Shown: positions 18,199-27,553, numbered from the stretch's first letter. The stretch is 34,017 nt of DNA from Chara braunii (GCA_003427395.1 BFEA01000020.1:5815384-5849400); one strand, 5' to 3'. Numbers and translations are program-made. The notes: generated by a model not told the origin, from the sequence alone.

Positions 18199-18688
18199 TG
18201 CAAGGGAAAAGAGCAACGCGAATGACAGAAACCAAATTGCATCATTCCATAAAAATTCAGATTGCCATGTGCTCGGACTGAAAAGCAAATTGCAACACAC
18301 AAGATACACTAAATAATAGCAAAAAGCACTGAAGCCAATTGACAATGAAATCCCTCTCCTCGCCTCCAACATCAATGTCCCCAATGTTGATCTCCTATAT
18401 TGCATTCAGTGCCCAGACTACAATCAGACAGCACCTATCAACCTAGACTCTACAATGATGACAACAGGTCTGCTTGAAGTTCAGCAGCCTGATGACGAAC
18501 GAAGACTCCGTCTGTAGTGGCCTGCTCATCACCACCACGTAAGCTTCCACACGCATCACTCACCCCTCATCTTCCCCACTCTGTCCCTCACCCAAGCACC
18601 ACCACGCAACCTCCCAGGCTATGGCTGCTATGCCCAGGCTGCGCCTTTGCAGCTTCTTCCCCCCGCGCCTCGCCAGCGCCCTTTCTCA
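18199..18688 (-). repeat. Ty3-B 3' LTR
   Basis: Aligns over its whole length with 23679-24170; shared words include AATGACAGAAACCAAATTGC, GCCCAGACTACAATCAGACA, CACTCTGTCCCTCACCCAAG and CAACCTCCCAGGCTATGG. The left edge reads TGCAAGG and the right edge is near CTTTCTCA, giving TG..CA ends on either strand. Confidence 0.85.
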
Positions 18689-19149
18689 CACTGCACGATC
18701 TTCGTCCAGCAAGTCCGCTCTCCAGCGGTGCTGCCGCCGTTCCGCCAGCCAGCATGCGCTGCAGGGAGTGCACTCAATTCGTTTTGTGCATTTGCTGTCT
18801 GGGCAAGGCCGGCTCTGGATGCTCGACCTCTGTCCCAGTAGCTGCGCCCAGGGCCCTTTCAGAATGTGCCTGGGGCTCAACTGTAAGTACCCTGGGCCTC
18901 AGCATCTCTGCTGGGCCCAGCATCTTCAACCGCTCGGGCCTGCCAGTCGGTTAGAGATGCTGCGTGCAGCAACCAACCCACAAGGCCCTTTTCTCCTCAC
19001 ACGGCCTCAGAACAGACCTCGTCGAATTTCCAGGGGCCTGCCTTCAGTTAGGGCAGGTGCAGACAGTTTCCAGCGGGTGCAGGCCCTCTCCAACCTAGAC
19101 CGTTGGCGCCATGACTTGCACTCCCTCCCCCTCTGCTTCGAACGTCCTC

Positions 19150-19747
19150 TCCAATCCACTTGCTGCTTCCCTTTAATCATTCTTTCATAGTGGGATATGA
19201 CTTGAGGGGCTGTCTTCATCAGCTCCTCTCTCATGAACCACCCATCTTCTTTAGGATCTGTATGATGCCTGAATCTGACCCATAACTGCATCTGGGGTTT
19301 CGGCAGTCTTCCTCTTCCCACTGGCTTATCCATACAGTCCATGGAAAGATTTTGTCCCAGTCCAGCAGGGATCGGCGAAGATCTAACCAAGCCAAGAGGC
19401 GCTCGAGTCTCCTCAAGTTTGTCCCATCCCGTTGGTAAACCTGGCACGCTTCTACATACTTCTTCGCATCCTCCAGCATTGTCGGCCACGAGAAACGTCT
19501 TCATGTAACCGAACTGTCTGATTGGATCATGGCCCTCTCCTAGAAACAAACTACACAAAGACTCACCACTTGCCACACACAAGCGTTTATTTCCGACCTC
19601 CTCAAGGGAGAGAAGTCCATCGACCATCGCAAACTCGCCAGACATGTCTTTGTCCTGCGCCTCGAGTCTGCGGATGATCTCAAACATGAAGCGATCTTCG
19701 TTGTAGGCTTCCACCATACACCGAGTTACATCGTCAGTTAAGCTCAT
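19150..19747 (-). pseudogene. Ty3-B integrase N-terminus fused to chromodomain by deletion
   Basis: The first ~140 residues match the integrase zinc-binding and linker region of Ty3-A (GLLSLEEVGNKRLCVASGES, LGEGHDP..QFGYMKT, TRAPLGL..SSPIPAGLGQNL, SMDCMD). At about residue 142 (near 19318) the frame passes straight into the C-terminal chromodomain-like part (GRLPKPQMQLWVRFRHHTDP, EDGWFMREELMKTAP, HYERMIKGK), matching the end of Ty3-A pol. The whole DDE catalytic core is absent, roughly 230 residues. The second zinc-binding histidine reads Q, and the CxxC part is in another frame (VEACQVYQRD) with one Cys lost. Confidence 0.8.
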
Positions 19748-20007
19748 ATGCAGTTATCAAGGCACCCAGATTATCTGCCCTGCAAGAAAGTGCATCAGCA
19801 AGCTTATTGTACTCTCCCTTGAGATGCTTAAGGCAGAAGTCACATGTCTATGACTTGTATCCGCTGTTTCAGTGCATCAAAGAGAGAAGGTCGCATCTTG
19901 ATCCACTGAAGCATCTCGTGGTCAGAGGATCTGCTAAGGAGATAGTACTTTCCGTGAGCCAAAGCCTTGTAAAGGGCATAGAGTTCCCGCTCATAGATCG
20001 ACCTAGC
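19748..20007 (-). pseudogene. Ty3-B RNase H fragment
   Basis: The minus strand reads SIYERELYALYKALAHGKYY, SSDHEMLQWIKMRPSLFDAL and, after an in-frame stop and a frame change, HLKGEYNKLADALS.RAD. These are the Glu, Asp and last Asp motifs of the gypsy RNase H (Ty3-A has YERELYALRQALDH, SDHETLQW, ADALSRRAD). Homology stops abruptly at about 20007, where an A-run starts. Only the second half of the domain is left. Confidence 0.75.
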
Positions 20008-20211
20008 TAAAAAAAACCACGGCGGTTAACACGGGCGGTCGCAGACCTCAACCCGCGAACGGCCAGTAGCGGGGAAATTGAGAAAACAAAAGAAAAAAAC
20101 AAGAAAAAAGTAAACAAAAAAACATATTCAACATGAAGAAGAAGAAAAAAGACCTCATGGAGCGTGGGGAACAAGGGAGGGAGGCAGAGAGAGAGAGAGA
20201 GAGAGAAAGAG
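20008..20211. other. unassigned sequence at the broken centre of Ty3-B
   Basis: A-rich, with no similarity to pol that I can see, ending in a short AG run (about 20186-20209) directly before the adapter. It may be an insertion in Ty3-B or foreign sequence joined by the assembler. Confidence 0.4.
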
Positions 20212-20249
20212 CTGTCTCTTATACACATCTAGATGTGTATAAGAGACAG
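20212..20249. other. Nextera mate-pair junction adapter (assembly artefact)
   Basis: The 19-bp Tn5 mosaic end CTGTCTCTTATACACATCT is followed at once by its exact reverse complement, a perfect 38-bp palindrome. This is the circularisation junction adapter of Illumina Nextera mate-pair libraries, not genomic sequence. Open frames crossing it are false. Confidence 0.97.
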
Positions 20250-20321
20250 GGTTAAGAATGGGGTAACCCGGATAGGGGACCTANNNNNNNNNNNNNNNNN
20301 NNNNNNNNNNNNNNNNNNNNN
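20250..20321. other. 34-bp LINE-A-identical piece and 38-bp N run
   Basis: Bases 20250-20283 are identical to LINE-A 3157-3190. They are followed by exactly 38 Ns (20284-20321). 38 is the adapter length, so the Ns are probably a second, masked adapter copy. The whole block 20212-20321 therefore looks like read-through from a mate-pair library pulled in during gap filling at the AG repeats. Confidence 0.85.

Positions 20322-20374
<53 letters not shown>
20322..20374. repeat. (AG)n microsatellite beside the N run
   Basis: Pure AG for about 53 bases. It resembles the AG run on the other side of the adapter, so the two may be one locus split by the misassembly. Confidence 0.9.
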
Positions 20375-20379
<5 letters not shown>

Positions 20380-20521
20380 AGAGAAAAAACCTGCATCGTG
20401 GGAATATTCATCGGAAGATTCATTCCCATTTTGCGAACTGAACAACCGAGGGAGGGGAAGGGGGGGGGAGGAGAGAAAGAGCCGAGATGCTTGACACATT
20501 CACCAAAATGCGCCAACCATC

Positions 20522-20524
<3 letters not shown>

Positions 20525-20600
<76 letters not shown>
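20525..20600. repeat. (TC)n microsatellite
   Basis: About 75 bases of TC, complementary in type to the AG run at 20322, so the 20322-20600 segment could fold back on itself or reflect an inverted join. Confidence 0.9.
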
Positions 20601-20603
<3 letters not shown>

Positions 20604-20785
20604 TCCGTTTCATTTCTTTGTTTTTTGTTTTTCTTTTTCGTTTTGGGAATGAATCGAGTTCCTTTTTTTTTTTTTTCCCCAAAGGATGTCAATCACACTA
20701 CAGAGAGCTGTAGGCTCGGCAAGGCCCGGCATACCAGTAGCAGGAGGGTCGGACTTCATAGCTGGGAAGGTACTGGTGGTGTAAC
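20601..20785. other. possible end of a G-family MITE next to RT
   Basis: The right border, read on the minus strand, is TTAC-ACCACCAGTACCTTCCC, very like the ends of the MITE at 8338-8540 and of G1 and G2. It coincides with the point where RT homology stops (about 20786). A MITE or larger element with this end probably inserted in the RT region; its other end lies in or beyond the misassembled part. Confidence 0.4.
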
Positions 20786-20960
20786 GGTGATAGCATTGAG
20801 GCCCCTGTAATCAACGCACATCCTCAGCGCACCCCCTTTCTGAGGGACAAATAGTACTGAAGCACGACAGGGGGACATACTAGGCCAAGAGCTCTTTAAG
20901 TTGCCGGTGAAACTCATATAGGTCTGCAAGAGACATCCTATAGATCCTACCCCTTGGCAC
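20786..20960 (-). pseudogene. Ty3-B RT N-terminal fragment
   Basis: The minus strand reads [26 protein letters not shown], then a stop, and in the next frame [24 protein letters not shown]. These are the first conserved RT motifs of Ty3/gypsy (Ty3-[12 protein letters not shown] and [13 protein letters not shown]). The YLDD-containing remainder is missing. One stop and one frameshift occur within 60 codons. Confidence 0.75.
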
Positions 20961-21149
20961 TTCCCTACCCCATGGACAAACTTCCTGTTTACGACTCCTG
21001 ATGGCTTTTCTAGAAGGTCAGGGTATTTTGTGATGACTTTTTCTTCCTCCAGAGGGGTCTTGACGGTCTGCCCCTTCTAAGATACGAATACAAAGGACAT
21101 GCCCTCCTCTTGGTTCTATCTATAGTAATTACTAATTATAGAATGCATC
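20961..21149 (-). pseudogene. Ty3-B protease-RT linker, decayed
   Basis: Between the protease and RT remnants the minus strand has [18 protein letters not shown]-like coding pieces in broken frames, at the place where Ty3-A has its acidic linker ([14 protein letters not shown]). No further function is visible. Confidence 0.45.
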
Positions 21150-21570
21150 AGAGCACAAGCAGCCATAAGAGTCTTCCACCTTTTGAGAACTAAACTTCCT
21201 CATACTAACTATCCTTCCCTCATGCAACTTGAACTTCATGGTCTTTCAGTCCCAGTCAAACTGTGGTTTGGCAACCTCGACGCAGTACATGCCCAAAGCA
21301 TATCGAATGGTAGATCGTTGCTTACCAAGAATGAGACATTATGCCTCGTTTGCCCTCCACTGCGTCCTTGAAATAGTCCTTAACTGATATCCGCTGCTTG
21401 TTCGCCAATGTAGATACTACAGGTCTACTCAGCTGTTGCGCCTGGCCCTCTAAGCGCACCCTCTCCACACAAGCGCGACTAATGTAATTGTGCATAGAGC
21501 CAATGTCTGAGAGTGCCCTGCTTTACGGCCACCTACATCGGCTTCTACCACAATCATCTTCCCTTTTGGA
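21150..21570 (-). pseudogene. Ty3-B aspartic protease remnant
   Basis: From 21516 downward the minus strand reads ALSDIGSMHNYISRACVERV, then a linker with VSTLANKQRISVKDYF, and in another frame LVSNDLPFDML. This is the layout of gypsy proteases (Ty3-[45 protein letters not shown]). The catalytic Asp is present at 21505-21507, but the usual Thr/Ser of D-T/S-G is Ile. Several stops and frame changes follow. Confidence 0.7.
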
Positions 21571-21849
21571 CCTGCTGCCGTTGTCACTCAGGATGCTAGT
21601 ATATCATCCTCAGACCATTCATTCTCTGGCTCCTCTAAGGACTCAGTCACATCCCGTGAACAGAGCATCATGTGGTCTCTATGAGTCTGGGGGGTGATGT
21701 TTTGCTGAGAAGCTGAGGGATCACCAACCAACTCAGCCTCTATAGAAGCGGCCACTACTTCTACTGGTTGGATGTGTTACCCTGAGATGTACTCAGTATA
21801 CTACCCTCGGACGACTGTGTCTGATACCCTACCGTAGGCTGCACCTGCG

Positions 21850-23140
21850 TTAGGACTTTCTTATTTGGACACCTTCATTTAATGTGACCATACCGGTCAT
21901 ATTTCATACAAGCACCTGGTACGAATATGTCCCTCCACACATCTTCCTCTAGCCCCTCTCTGATCCAACCTGGGACTCGAGAACACTTCCTTGTCCCCTA
22001 GCCTGGTTGCTCTTCTGACTACCACACCCATTAGCCTTGTTAACAGCCAGAATCTCTCCCTCAGAGTTTGTCTGGCTGATACTCGACTTTGCACTTCCCT
22101 CCAGGTCTGAAAGGTTGTCTACCTCTATCGGAGTGTCTGCATCTACAAACATGAGGTGACCCTTCTTCTTCCAGTCCTGGGGCAACTTCTTCCTTCTCCC
22201 ATCTACTGACCACTGACTTGTGCTACTTAGCGTAGCCTCTAAGCCTAACGCCTTCTTGCTCAGCAAGGTAAAATCGTTCTTGTCAGTTGTGGCTTCCTGG
22301 ATCACCAGAGCCTCGATCGTTTGTGGCAGACACCTCAGAAACGTGGTCAGGAGGATCTGCTAATCACACATCACTCCAAGGACCATGATCAGCTTCTCTA
22401 ACTTTTCTGTGACCTTTTCCGCAGACTTGTACTTCTTCATGTCCAAATTCTTCAGCTCATCCGTCACATGCTGCGCTTGCTGGCGGTAATGGAATCTATC
22501 CTCTACCATGGCCATGAACTTATCAAGTCATATCTGCACTGCCCATGCAGCCATATCCCTGCCGTACGGTCCAGACTGTACTATGCAACTCAACCACCAA
22601 GCTACAGAGCCTTTTAGAAGGGATGCAGCACCGATCACCTCCTTGTATGGGCGTGTGTCTTTCATCCTCACATACACCGGGACAGTCCTGAGCCACATAT
22701 CTAGGTTTCCATCCTTCTTATCCCCATTGAATGTATCATTGATGTGTTAGGGATCCACTGGGGCTGGCCGCCACCTACAGGCCCTATAGGCTGAGAGACT
22801 GGTGCCTGCACTGTAGCTGCAGCCACATGGGACTGAGAAGGTTGCATTGGCGCAACCCACAAGTACACCGCTGGTAATGGGTACCCCATATAGAGGAACG
22901 AACGGCCCCGACATGGGCGGCAGCAAAGATGGTGGAGGTGGAGGCCCTATGGGCTGTGCAACAGGCTTTGTCATACAGGAAGGAACACATACCTTTGTCT
23001 GCTGCCTACTCTCTAATATCGCTTTTCTCGCTCTCGCTCGTTTGTACTATCTTCTGCTTCCGCAGGTTGGTCAGCTACCTTTGAGCTTCGGCCTTGAGTC
23101 TCTGCAACTCAAAGTCTTCTGCAGAAAGCGGGAGTGACTG
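21850..23140 (-). pseudogene. Ty3-B gag remnant with broken zinc knuckle
   Basis: The minus strand has an N-terminal proline-rich part (KPVAQPIGPPPPPSLLPPMS, 22.9 kb), a middle region and a 118-codon frame (21949-22305) with ALVIQEATTDKND, LGLEATLSSTSQ and HLMFVDADTPIEV. It then has CMKYDRYGHIK-stop-RC near 21890, a CCHC zinc knuckle in which the second Cys became Tyr and a stop codon entered. Gag normally packages element RNA; this copy cannot be functional. Confidence 0.65.
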
Positions 23141-23663
23141 GCTGATCTGCAAACCATACATTCGACTAACCCCGGCACCCGTTGACCTGCCTACAGCCTA
23201 ACTGGCACCCGCTTGGGTGCTATGACCTCAGGCCTGCTTGGCCATTGTCTGCAGCGCCGTTGCTTCCCTACCAGCAGTGCGCTGTGTATCCTGACCCACT
23301 GCCTCCTGACGTCAGACTTCCTAAGCCTTCTTTCGTCCCGTGCCTCAAATTGCACGTGGACTACAGAACGTCTACTGGTGGTCAGGCGAGCTACCCTCTG
23401 GCTGTCGACTAACTCCTCACTGCCTTCAGTGCTCATCAACTAACCCAGCATCTCCCTTCTCCAGAACTTATCTGTGTGTCCTCGCTCCCATCAAGCATGC
23501 ACCCAATATTTTTCCAAAAGCCTCCGGCCACGTCCCTCTCTAACCAGGGCCGGACCACAGTAGCCAACAGCACGATCGCACTCACACACTGCACGGGAAC
23601 CAAGCCCCAATGCACCGAAGAAACACATAGCTCTTGAGCCAAAGCAGTAAAGCCTACAAACCA
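23141..23663 (-). other. Ty3-B 5' leader region, no gene
   Basis: Sequence between the primer-binding site and the first gag-like reading. Open frames on both strands are inconsistent and lack domains. I see no inserted element. Confidence 0.5.
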
Positions 23664-23675
23664 GCTCCCATACCA
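23664..23675 (-). other. Ty3-B primer-binding site
   Basis: The minus strand reads TGGTATGGGAGC, 10 of 12 identical to the initiator tRNA-Met type site TGGTATCAGAGC used by most plant Ty3/gypsy elements. It lies three bases inside the 5' LTR edge, the expected spacing. Confidence 0.75.
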
Positions 23676-23678
23676 AAT

Positions 23679-24170
23679 TACGAGGAAAATGCGCACCACG
23701 AATGACAGAAACCAAATTGCATCATTCCATAGAAAAATCCAGATAGCCATGTGGTCGAACTGAAATCAAATTGCAACACTAGATACACCAAATAACAGCA
23801 AAGCACTGAAGTCGATTGTCAATGAAGGCCCTCTCCTCACCTCCAGCACCAATGTCCACAATGTCACTCTCCCATATGGCGCTCGGTGCCCAGACTACAA
23901 TCAGACAGCACCTACCAACCTAGACTCAACAATGACAACAACAGGTCTTCATGAAGTTCAGCAGCCCGATAACGAATGAAGACTCCGCCTCTAGCGGCCA
24001 GGCAAGCGCCCACACGCATAACTCACCCCTCGTCTTCCCCACTCTGTCCCTCACCCAAGGACCACCGCTCAACCTCCCAGGCTATGGCACCAGCAGCCCG
24101 GTTATCGCTGATGCGCTCAGGTTGAGAACATCCCAGCTTCTTCCTCGTGCCCCCCGCCAGCGCCCTTCCA
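23679..24170 (-). repeat. Ty3-B 5' LTR
   Basis: Full-length partner of 18199-18688. The inner edge reads TACGAGG where the other LTR has TGCAAGG; the outer edge ends CCTTCCA before GCTT. Confidence 0.85.
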
Positions 24171-24189
24171 GCTTCTTGCTCGTGTGAAC

Positions 24190-24359
24190 GGGCCTCGCCA
24201 CACAGGACACGAAACAAAGAAAAGAAATGAGTGCATCTACCCACAGAAGGTGGCAAGATGCATTCATTACTATTCATAGCAAATGGATGATTCCTTCCAG
24301 CTTCTATGGGAAGCTGCACCCAGTTTTTTTTGTGTTTTGTGTGCCGTGTGGCAAGGCCC
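24190..24359. mobile_element. Harbinger/Tourist-like MITE, copy H2
   Basis: Starts GGGCCTCGCCACACAGGACA and ends GTGCCGTGTGGCAAGGCCC, with AAC on both sides (24187-24189 and 24360-24362). The interior matches H1 (GAGTGCATCT.CCCAC, GGTGGCAA.AT.CA, TTACTATT.ATAGCAAA). It inserted about 20 bases beyond the outer edge of the Ty3-B 5' LTR. Confidence 0.75.
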
Positions 24360-24362
24360 AAC

Positions 24363-24745
24363 AACAAGGCACCATACTCATCCCGACTATAGACCTACTG
24401 TCCTTTGCCCCTTCAATTTATTTATTTATTTTTGCGGGGGGGTGCAATCACCACCTAGATCTCATCTCTGTACCACGCATCATTGCAATGGTTATATATT
24501 CCACATAAAAAACAAACATAAATAGACAATTGATTGCGCCCACACCAATACTCGTCAGCTTCGTCACAACCATCAAACTCCTCCAGCCTGGAGCAGCCCC
24601 GATGAGCTTCGTCACGAACTTTCATCATGCTCGGCCCAATCACGAGACGAGGCGAAGGAGTCTAAAATTTCAAAAAACAATTATTTGACTGCTTCGAGCC
24701 CTTTGCTCTTGATCGGCTAGCATGCATGATTGTTCCACGAAACCT
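24363..24745. other. no recognisable gene
   Basis: Contains a TTTA run at about 24417-24432 followed by a G-run, possibly the inverted tail of an old LINE like the (TAAA)n-tailed one at 10.8 kb, but no hairpin module was found. A GCTTCGTCAC word is duplicated near 24558 and 24607. Confidence 0.35.
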
Positions 24746-24748
24746 CTG

Positions 24749-24969
24749 TGAAAGTTCATGCTTTTTTTGCTGTGCGATTCACACACTGTGGAAGTTCATG
24801 CTCTTTTCACTGTGAGATTCACACACGAACGTATATCGCAAAAGTTATGATGTGATCCGATTGGATTCAATTCTATTTGCTTCCACAAATCGAATCAACG
24901 ATCCCATCCAATCTGATCTGATCTGATCCGATTGGATTCAATTCTATTCGCTTCCACAAATCGAATCAC
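24749..24969. repeat. two adjacent short tandem repeats (about 41 and 72 bp)
   Basis: CTGTG.AAGTTCATGCT with GATTCACACA is repeated at about 24749 and 24790. GATCCGATTGGATTCAATTC with GCTTCCACAAATCGAATCA is repeated at 24853 and 24925, with TGATC runs between. Confidence 0.8.
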
Positions 24970-25186
24970 ATCACATCAAATCTTCTGTTTTCGATTTTTT
25001 TTTATTTTGCTTGTACCCTCCCCGCTGAGGACAGAGTTCATCACATCGCAAGTCCAGCGCAGAAAAAAATACGAATAGCAGCGACGTCAATGACCGCTGA
25101 TTATCACGATGACAGTAGGATTAGATAGCAGCAGCTTACCACGTGTAGGCCACAACATTGCCAACATCGAGCCCTTGTATGTCAGT
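24970..25186. other. no recognisable gene
   Basis: AT-rich start with a T-run, then mixed sequence; nothing recognised. Confidence 0.4.
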
Positions 25187-25352
25187 TAGCACTCTGGGTC
25201 TTTCTTTTCCTTGTAGAAAAGAAGAAGAAGAAGAAGGTCCATGATGAAAGCAGAAGAGTTAGCACTCTGGGTCTTTCGTTTCCTTGTCAAAAAGAAAAAG
25301 AAGAAGAAGAAGGTCCATGATGAAAGCAGAAGAAGATTGATGATGAAAGCAG
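25187..25352 (+). repeat. 71-bp tandem repeat with GAA run, related to 26724-26785
   Basis: A unit AGCACTCTGGGTCTTTC, TTTCCTTGT, GAAGAAGAAG, GGTCCATGATGAAAGCAGAA occurs twice in tandem (25187 and 25258), and a third partial TGATGAAAGCAGAAGA follows. A dispersed relative at 26724-26785 has GTCAGCACTCTGGTTCTTTC, TTTTCCTTGTCAAAAAG and a GAA run. Confidence 0.8.
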
Positions 25353-25575
25353 AAGACTGTTACATGCTGTGCCTGCACACGGGCCCCATTCCAGGAGCCT
25401 GACGGTTGCTGAGGGGCCCCCCGGGCCCCTTGCCTTTCAGACACGCGCCCTGGAGGCCCACGGTGGCCCTTAGGCTGCAGGTACGGATATGAGACAGCAT
25501 TCATTCATTTATTTATTATTTAGTTGTTTATTCGCTGTTCTGTTTTTCGTCTGTTCAGACATCGTTTCGGACTTG
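25353..25575. other. no recognisable gene
   Basis: GC-rich segment with a run of GGGGCCCCCCGGGCCCC at about 25415, then AT-rich. No domain or RNA recognised. Confidence 0.35.
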
Positions 25576-25790
25576 CTCCCCAAGGCGACGCCTTGGGCTG
25601 GGTACACCAGGAGGCAGGGTCGTTGGACCCCAGATAGGGGACCCAAAATGGAAATAGCACCTTTGTCTAAAGTTTTCAAAGAAACTTCATACCCAAAACG
25701 TAAAAATGATTTAGCTATGAAATCATTAAAAACCTTATCAAATAAGGTCTGGACGCCCGATAGGGGCCCAGACCGTGTGGGCCGTTTTCA
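25576..25790. other. AT-rich island between two GATAGGGG-containing repeats
   Basis: TGGACCCCAGATAGGGGACC (about 25625) and TGGACGCCCGATAGGGGCCC (about 25752) bracket about 100 bases that are clearly more AT-rich than the surroundings. The island ends in a hairpin ACCTTAT-CAA-ATAAGGT, overlapped by a second hairpin GGTCTGG..CCAGACC. An open plus-strand frame reads through the block with WTPDRGP on both sides. The class is unknown; an insertion between short direct repeats is possible. Confidence 0.4.
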
Positions 25791-26655
25791 GGCCAACGCA
25801 GAGGCACACCCGGCTGGCCCAGTGCTACATATAGCTCGGCCTCGGCTGAGCAGACACAACGTTTGAGTAGCTCACTTCTTGGGCGACACGCTGCTGGACT
25901 GGCGCTGCAAGACTACAGCGCTGCACTAGGAGGTAGAGGTAGAGGCGTAGGTAGGCAGAGGGGCAGAGGCCATACCTGCAGCAGCAGTACTCACCTGGCG
26001 CCATAGCTGCGCTCCACGCCGGCGACCTGCACAGGGACCACAGCGGCAGTCAGTACATGGTGGCAGTTACCTGCAGGTGCAACAGCGAGGAGAACGGCAT
26101 CTTCTTCGTCGTCGTCGTCTCACCCTCCATCTCTTTTCCTTCCTTCTCCTCCTCCTCCTTTTCTTCTTCTTCTTCTTCAGAGAGAGAGATTACAGGTAGA
26201 GGTTACATCGGGCATTTTGCCCAGGATCTGTTCCGACATTTTTGTGGCAGACATTGATTGGACATTCGACAAGGGACTATTTTTGGACTTCGCTATCGCG
26301 ATCTTGGTCTTCTCCCTCGCCTCCATCTTCACCTCGCCTCTCCCCCCATCTCTCATCTGTGGTATCTCCCCCATATGTGTGTGCAAGGAGGGACCTTTCT
26401 TCTGTGTATGCGGGCCCTCCTCCCTCTCTCACACGTGTGGTGTATGATGGGATGTCGCATCAGTATCAGCTAGGTCAGGTCATATCTTTGAGTCTTCCAC
26501 TGCGCTACATTGTGCTATTTTTGTATGTACCATGATGCACATTGCTTGTTGACGCTTTGTTGACATTACATTGTCCATTCTAGTCCGTTTCATCACTCCG
26601 CGGATCCTTGGCTCCATATACATTGCCCAACTGGGCATGTATCAAGATGAAGAAG
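25791..26655. other. no recognisable gene
   Basis: GC-rich part with AGGTAGAGGTAGAGG-type repeats near 25930, TCC and TTC runs at 26140-26180, then ordinary sequence. Plus-strand frames of 66-97 codons overlap in all three phases at 26217-26535, which argues against a real gene. Confidence 0.4.
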
Positions 26656-26830
26656 ATCGATGATGGAAGAAGAAGAAGAAGAAGAATGCCTTACCATGAT
26701 ATATTTTCATGCTTTTGCTTGTAAGTCAGCACTCTGGTTCTTTCTTTTCCTTGTCAAAAAGAAGAAGAAGAAGAAGAAGAAAGGGGAAAAAGAAAAGAAA
26801 AAAGAAAAGAAAAGAAAGGAATCCAGAACC
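26656..26830 (+). repeat. GAA-rich microsatellites and dispersed-repeat copy
   Basis: GAAGAA runs at about 26668-26684 and 26760-26782, then an AAAAGAAAAG stretch. 26724-26785 is the relative of the 25.2-kb repeat. Confidence 0.75.
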
Positions 26831-27139
26831 AGGTTCATCTTTTTATGGTTTCTTGCAGAAACAACAACAAGCAGCTACAAGAAAGACGACAGCAAAACAG
26901 GAAGGGATTTTTTTTTATAAATACAATGAATAAACAAATAAATTCCAGAGAGAGAGCCAGCAAGGACGCAAAAAGAAAGAGCCCCTGAACAACGGAATTC
27001 GGGTCGGGATAGGCAACTTTTCTTCTGAAGTAACAAAACATTTTTTCTTCTTCTGAAGCTACAAAACAATAACAATGCAGTGAATGCACCTATGTATCTA
27101 CTATCAAAAGGAGGAGGAGAAGGAGGAGGAGGATGAGCC
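26831..27139. other. no recognisable gene
   Basis: A-rich with two CTTCTTCTGAAG-like words (about 27019 and 27046) and a GGAGGA run at 27108-27133. No domain found. Confidence 0.35.
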
Positions 27140-27159
27140 TTTTTTTTTTTGCTGTTTTA

Positions 27160-27346
27160 TTAGGCATTATATAATTTATCGATTTCCTTCATCTCGTTCT
27201 TGTCCTTGGCACGGCCGTACACGTCGATACTCAAGTCTTGTTTAATGTTGTCGTCATCATTGACGACGACCTCCTCGTTCAGCACCCTCTTCACTTCCAA
27301 CGAGAAGTTGAAATCCGAACGGACGCTTCCCTCCTCCACCAGATGC
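27160..27346 (-). pseudogene. candidate terminal exon or retrocopy end, unidentified protein
   Basis: The minus strand has about 60 codons of balanced, charged composition with G/C-rich third positions: HLVEEGSVRSDFNFSLEVKR, VLNEEVVVNDDDNIKQDLSI, DVYGRAKDKNEMKEIDKLYN, A, then TAA at 27160-27162. This is unlike the low-complexity frames elsewhere. Upstream, (TG)n then ATTTCAG at 27347-27353 looks like a 3' splice site. AATAAA overlaps the stop (27156-27161), and an A11 (27140-27150 complement) begins about five bases after it. Either it is the last exon of a host gene whose intron holds the AC repeat and MITE E1, or it is a 5'-truncated processed copy. The very short 3' end favours the copy. 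I do not recognise the family. Confidence 0.4.
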
Positions 27347-27352
27347 CTGAAA

Positions 27353-27353
<1 letters not shown>

Positions 27354-27419
<66 letters not shown>
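27354..27419. repeat. (AC)n microsatellite
   Basis: About 66 bases of uninterrupted AC. Confidence 0.95.
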
Positions 27420-27422
<3 letters not shown>

Positions 27423-27491
27423 ATCCATCATTACCAACATCAGAAGACATCAGAAGACCTAATCATGACCACACATAATCAAAATCATACA

Positions 27492-27524
27492 TGATCAACA
27501 TCACCATGATCATCATGGTGATCA
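27492..27524. repeat. 33-bp near-perfect palindrome
   Basis: The core CACCATGAT-C-ATCATGGTG (27502-27520) is perfect, and TGATCA-type arms extend it on both sides. It sits in an ATCATC-rich stretch and may arise from that repeat. Confidence 0.7.
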
Positions 27525-27553
27525 TCATCATCACACATAATCATACCATACTA

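Larger units (their letters stand above)
18199..24170 (-). mobile_element. Ty3-B, decayed chromovirus-type LTR retrotransposon
   Basis: Two direct repeats of about 490 bp (18199-18688 and 23679-24170) flank minus-strand gag, protease, partial RT, RNase H and integrase/chromodomain remnants in the correct gag-pol order. A primer-binding site lies just inside the right (5') LTR. GCTT at 18195-18198 and at 24171-24174 is a candidate target duplication. The LTRs differ at many positions with small gaps, so the insertion is old. The centre (20008-20785) is replaced by microsatellites, adapter and Ns, so the true internal length is unknown. Confidence 0.85.

Noticed and set aside
18517-19190. Plus-strand gene with frames up to 189 codons
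   Set aside because: It overlaps the Ty3-B LTR and lies antisense to the integrase-chromodomain remnant, with no domain of its own.
20229-20652. Open frames crossing 20.2-20.6 kb
   Set aside because: They run through sequencing adapter, Ns and AG/TC repeats.
24023-24367. Minus-strand 114-codon protein
   Set aside because: It spans the LTR end and MITE H2, so it is a chance frame.
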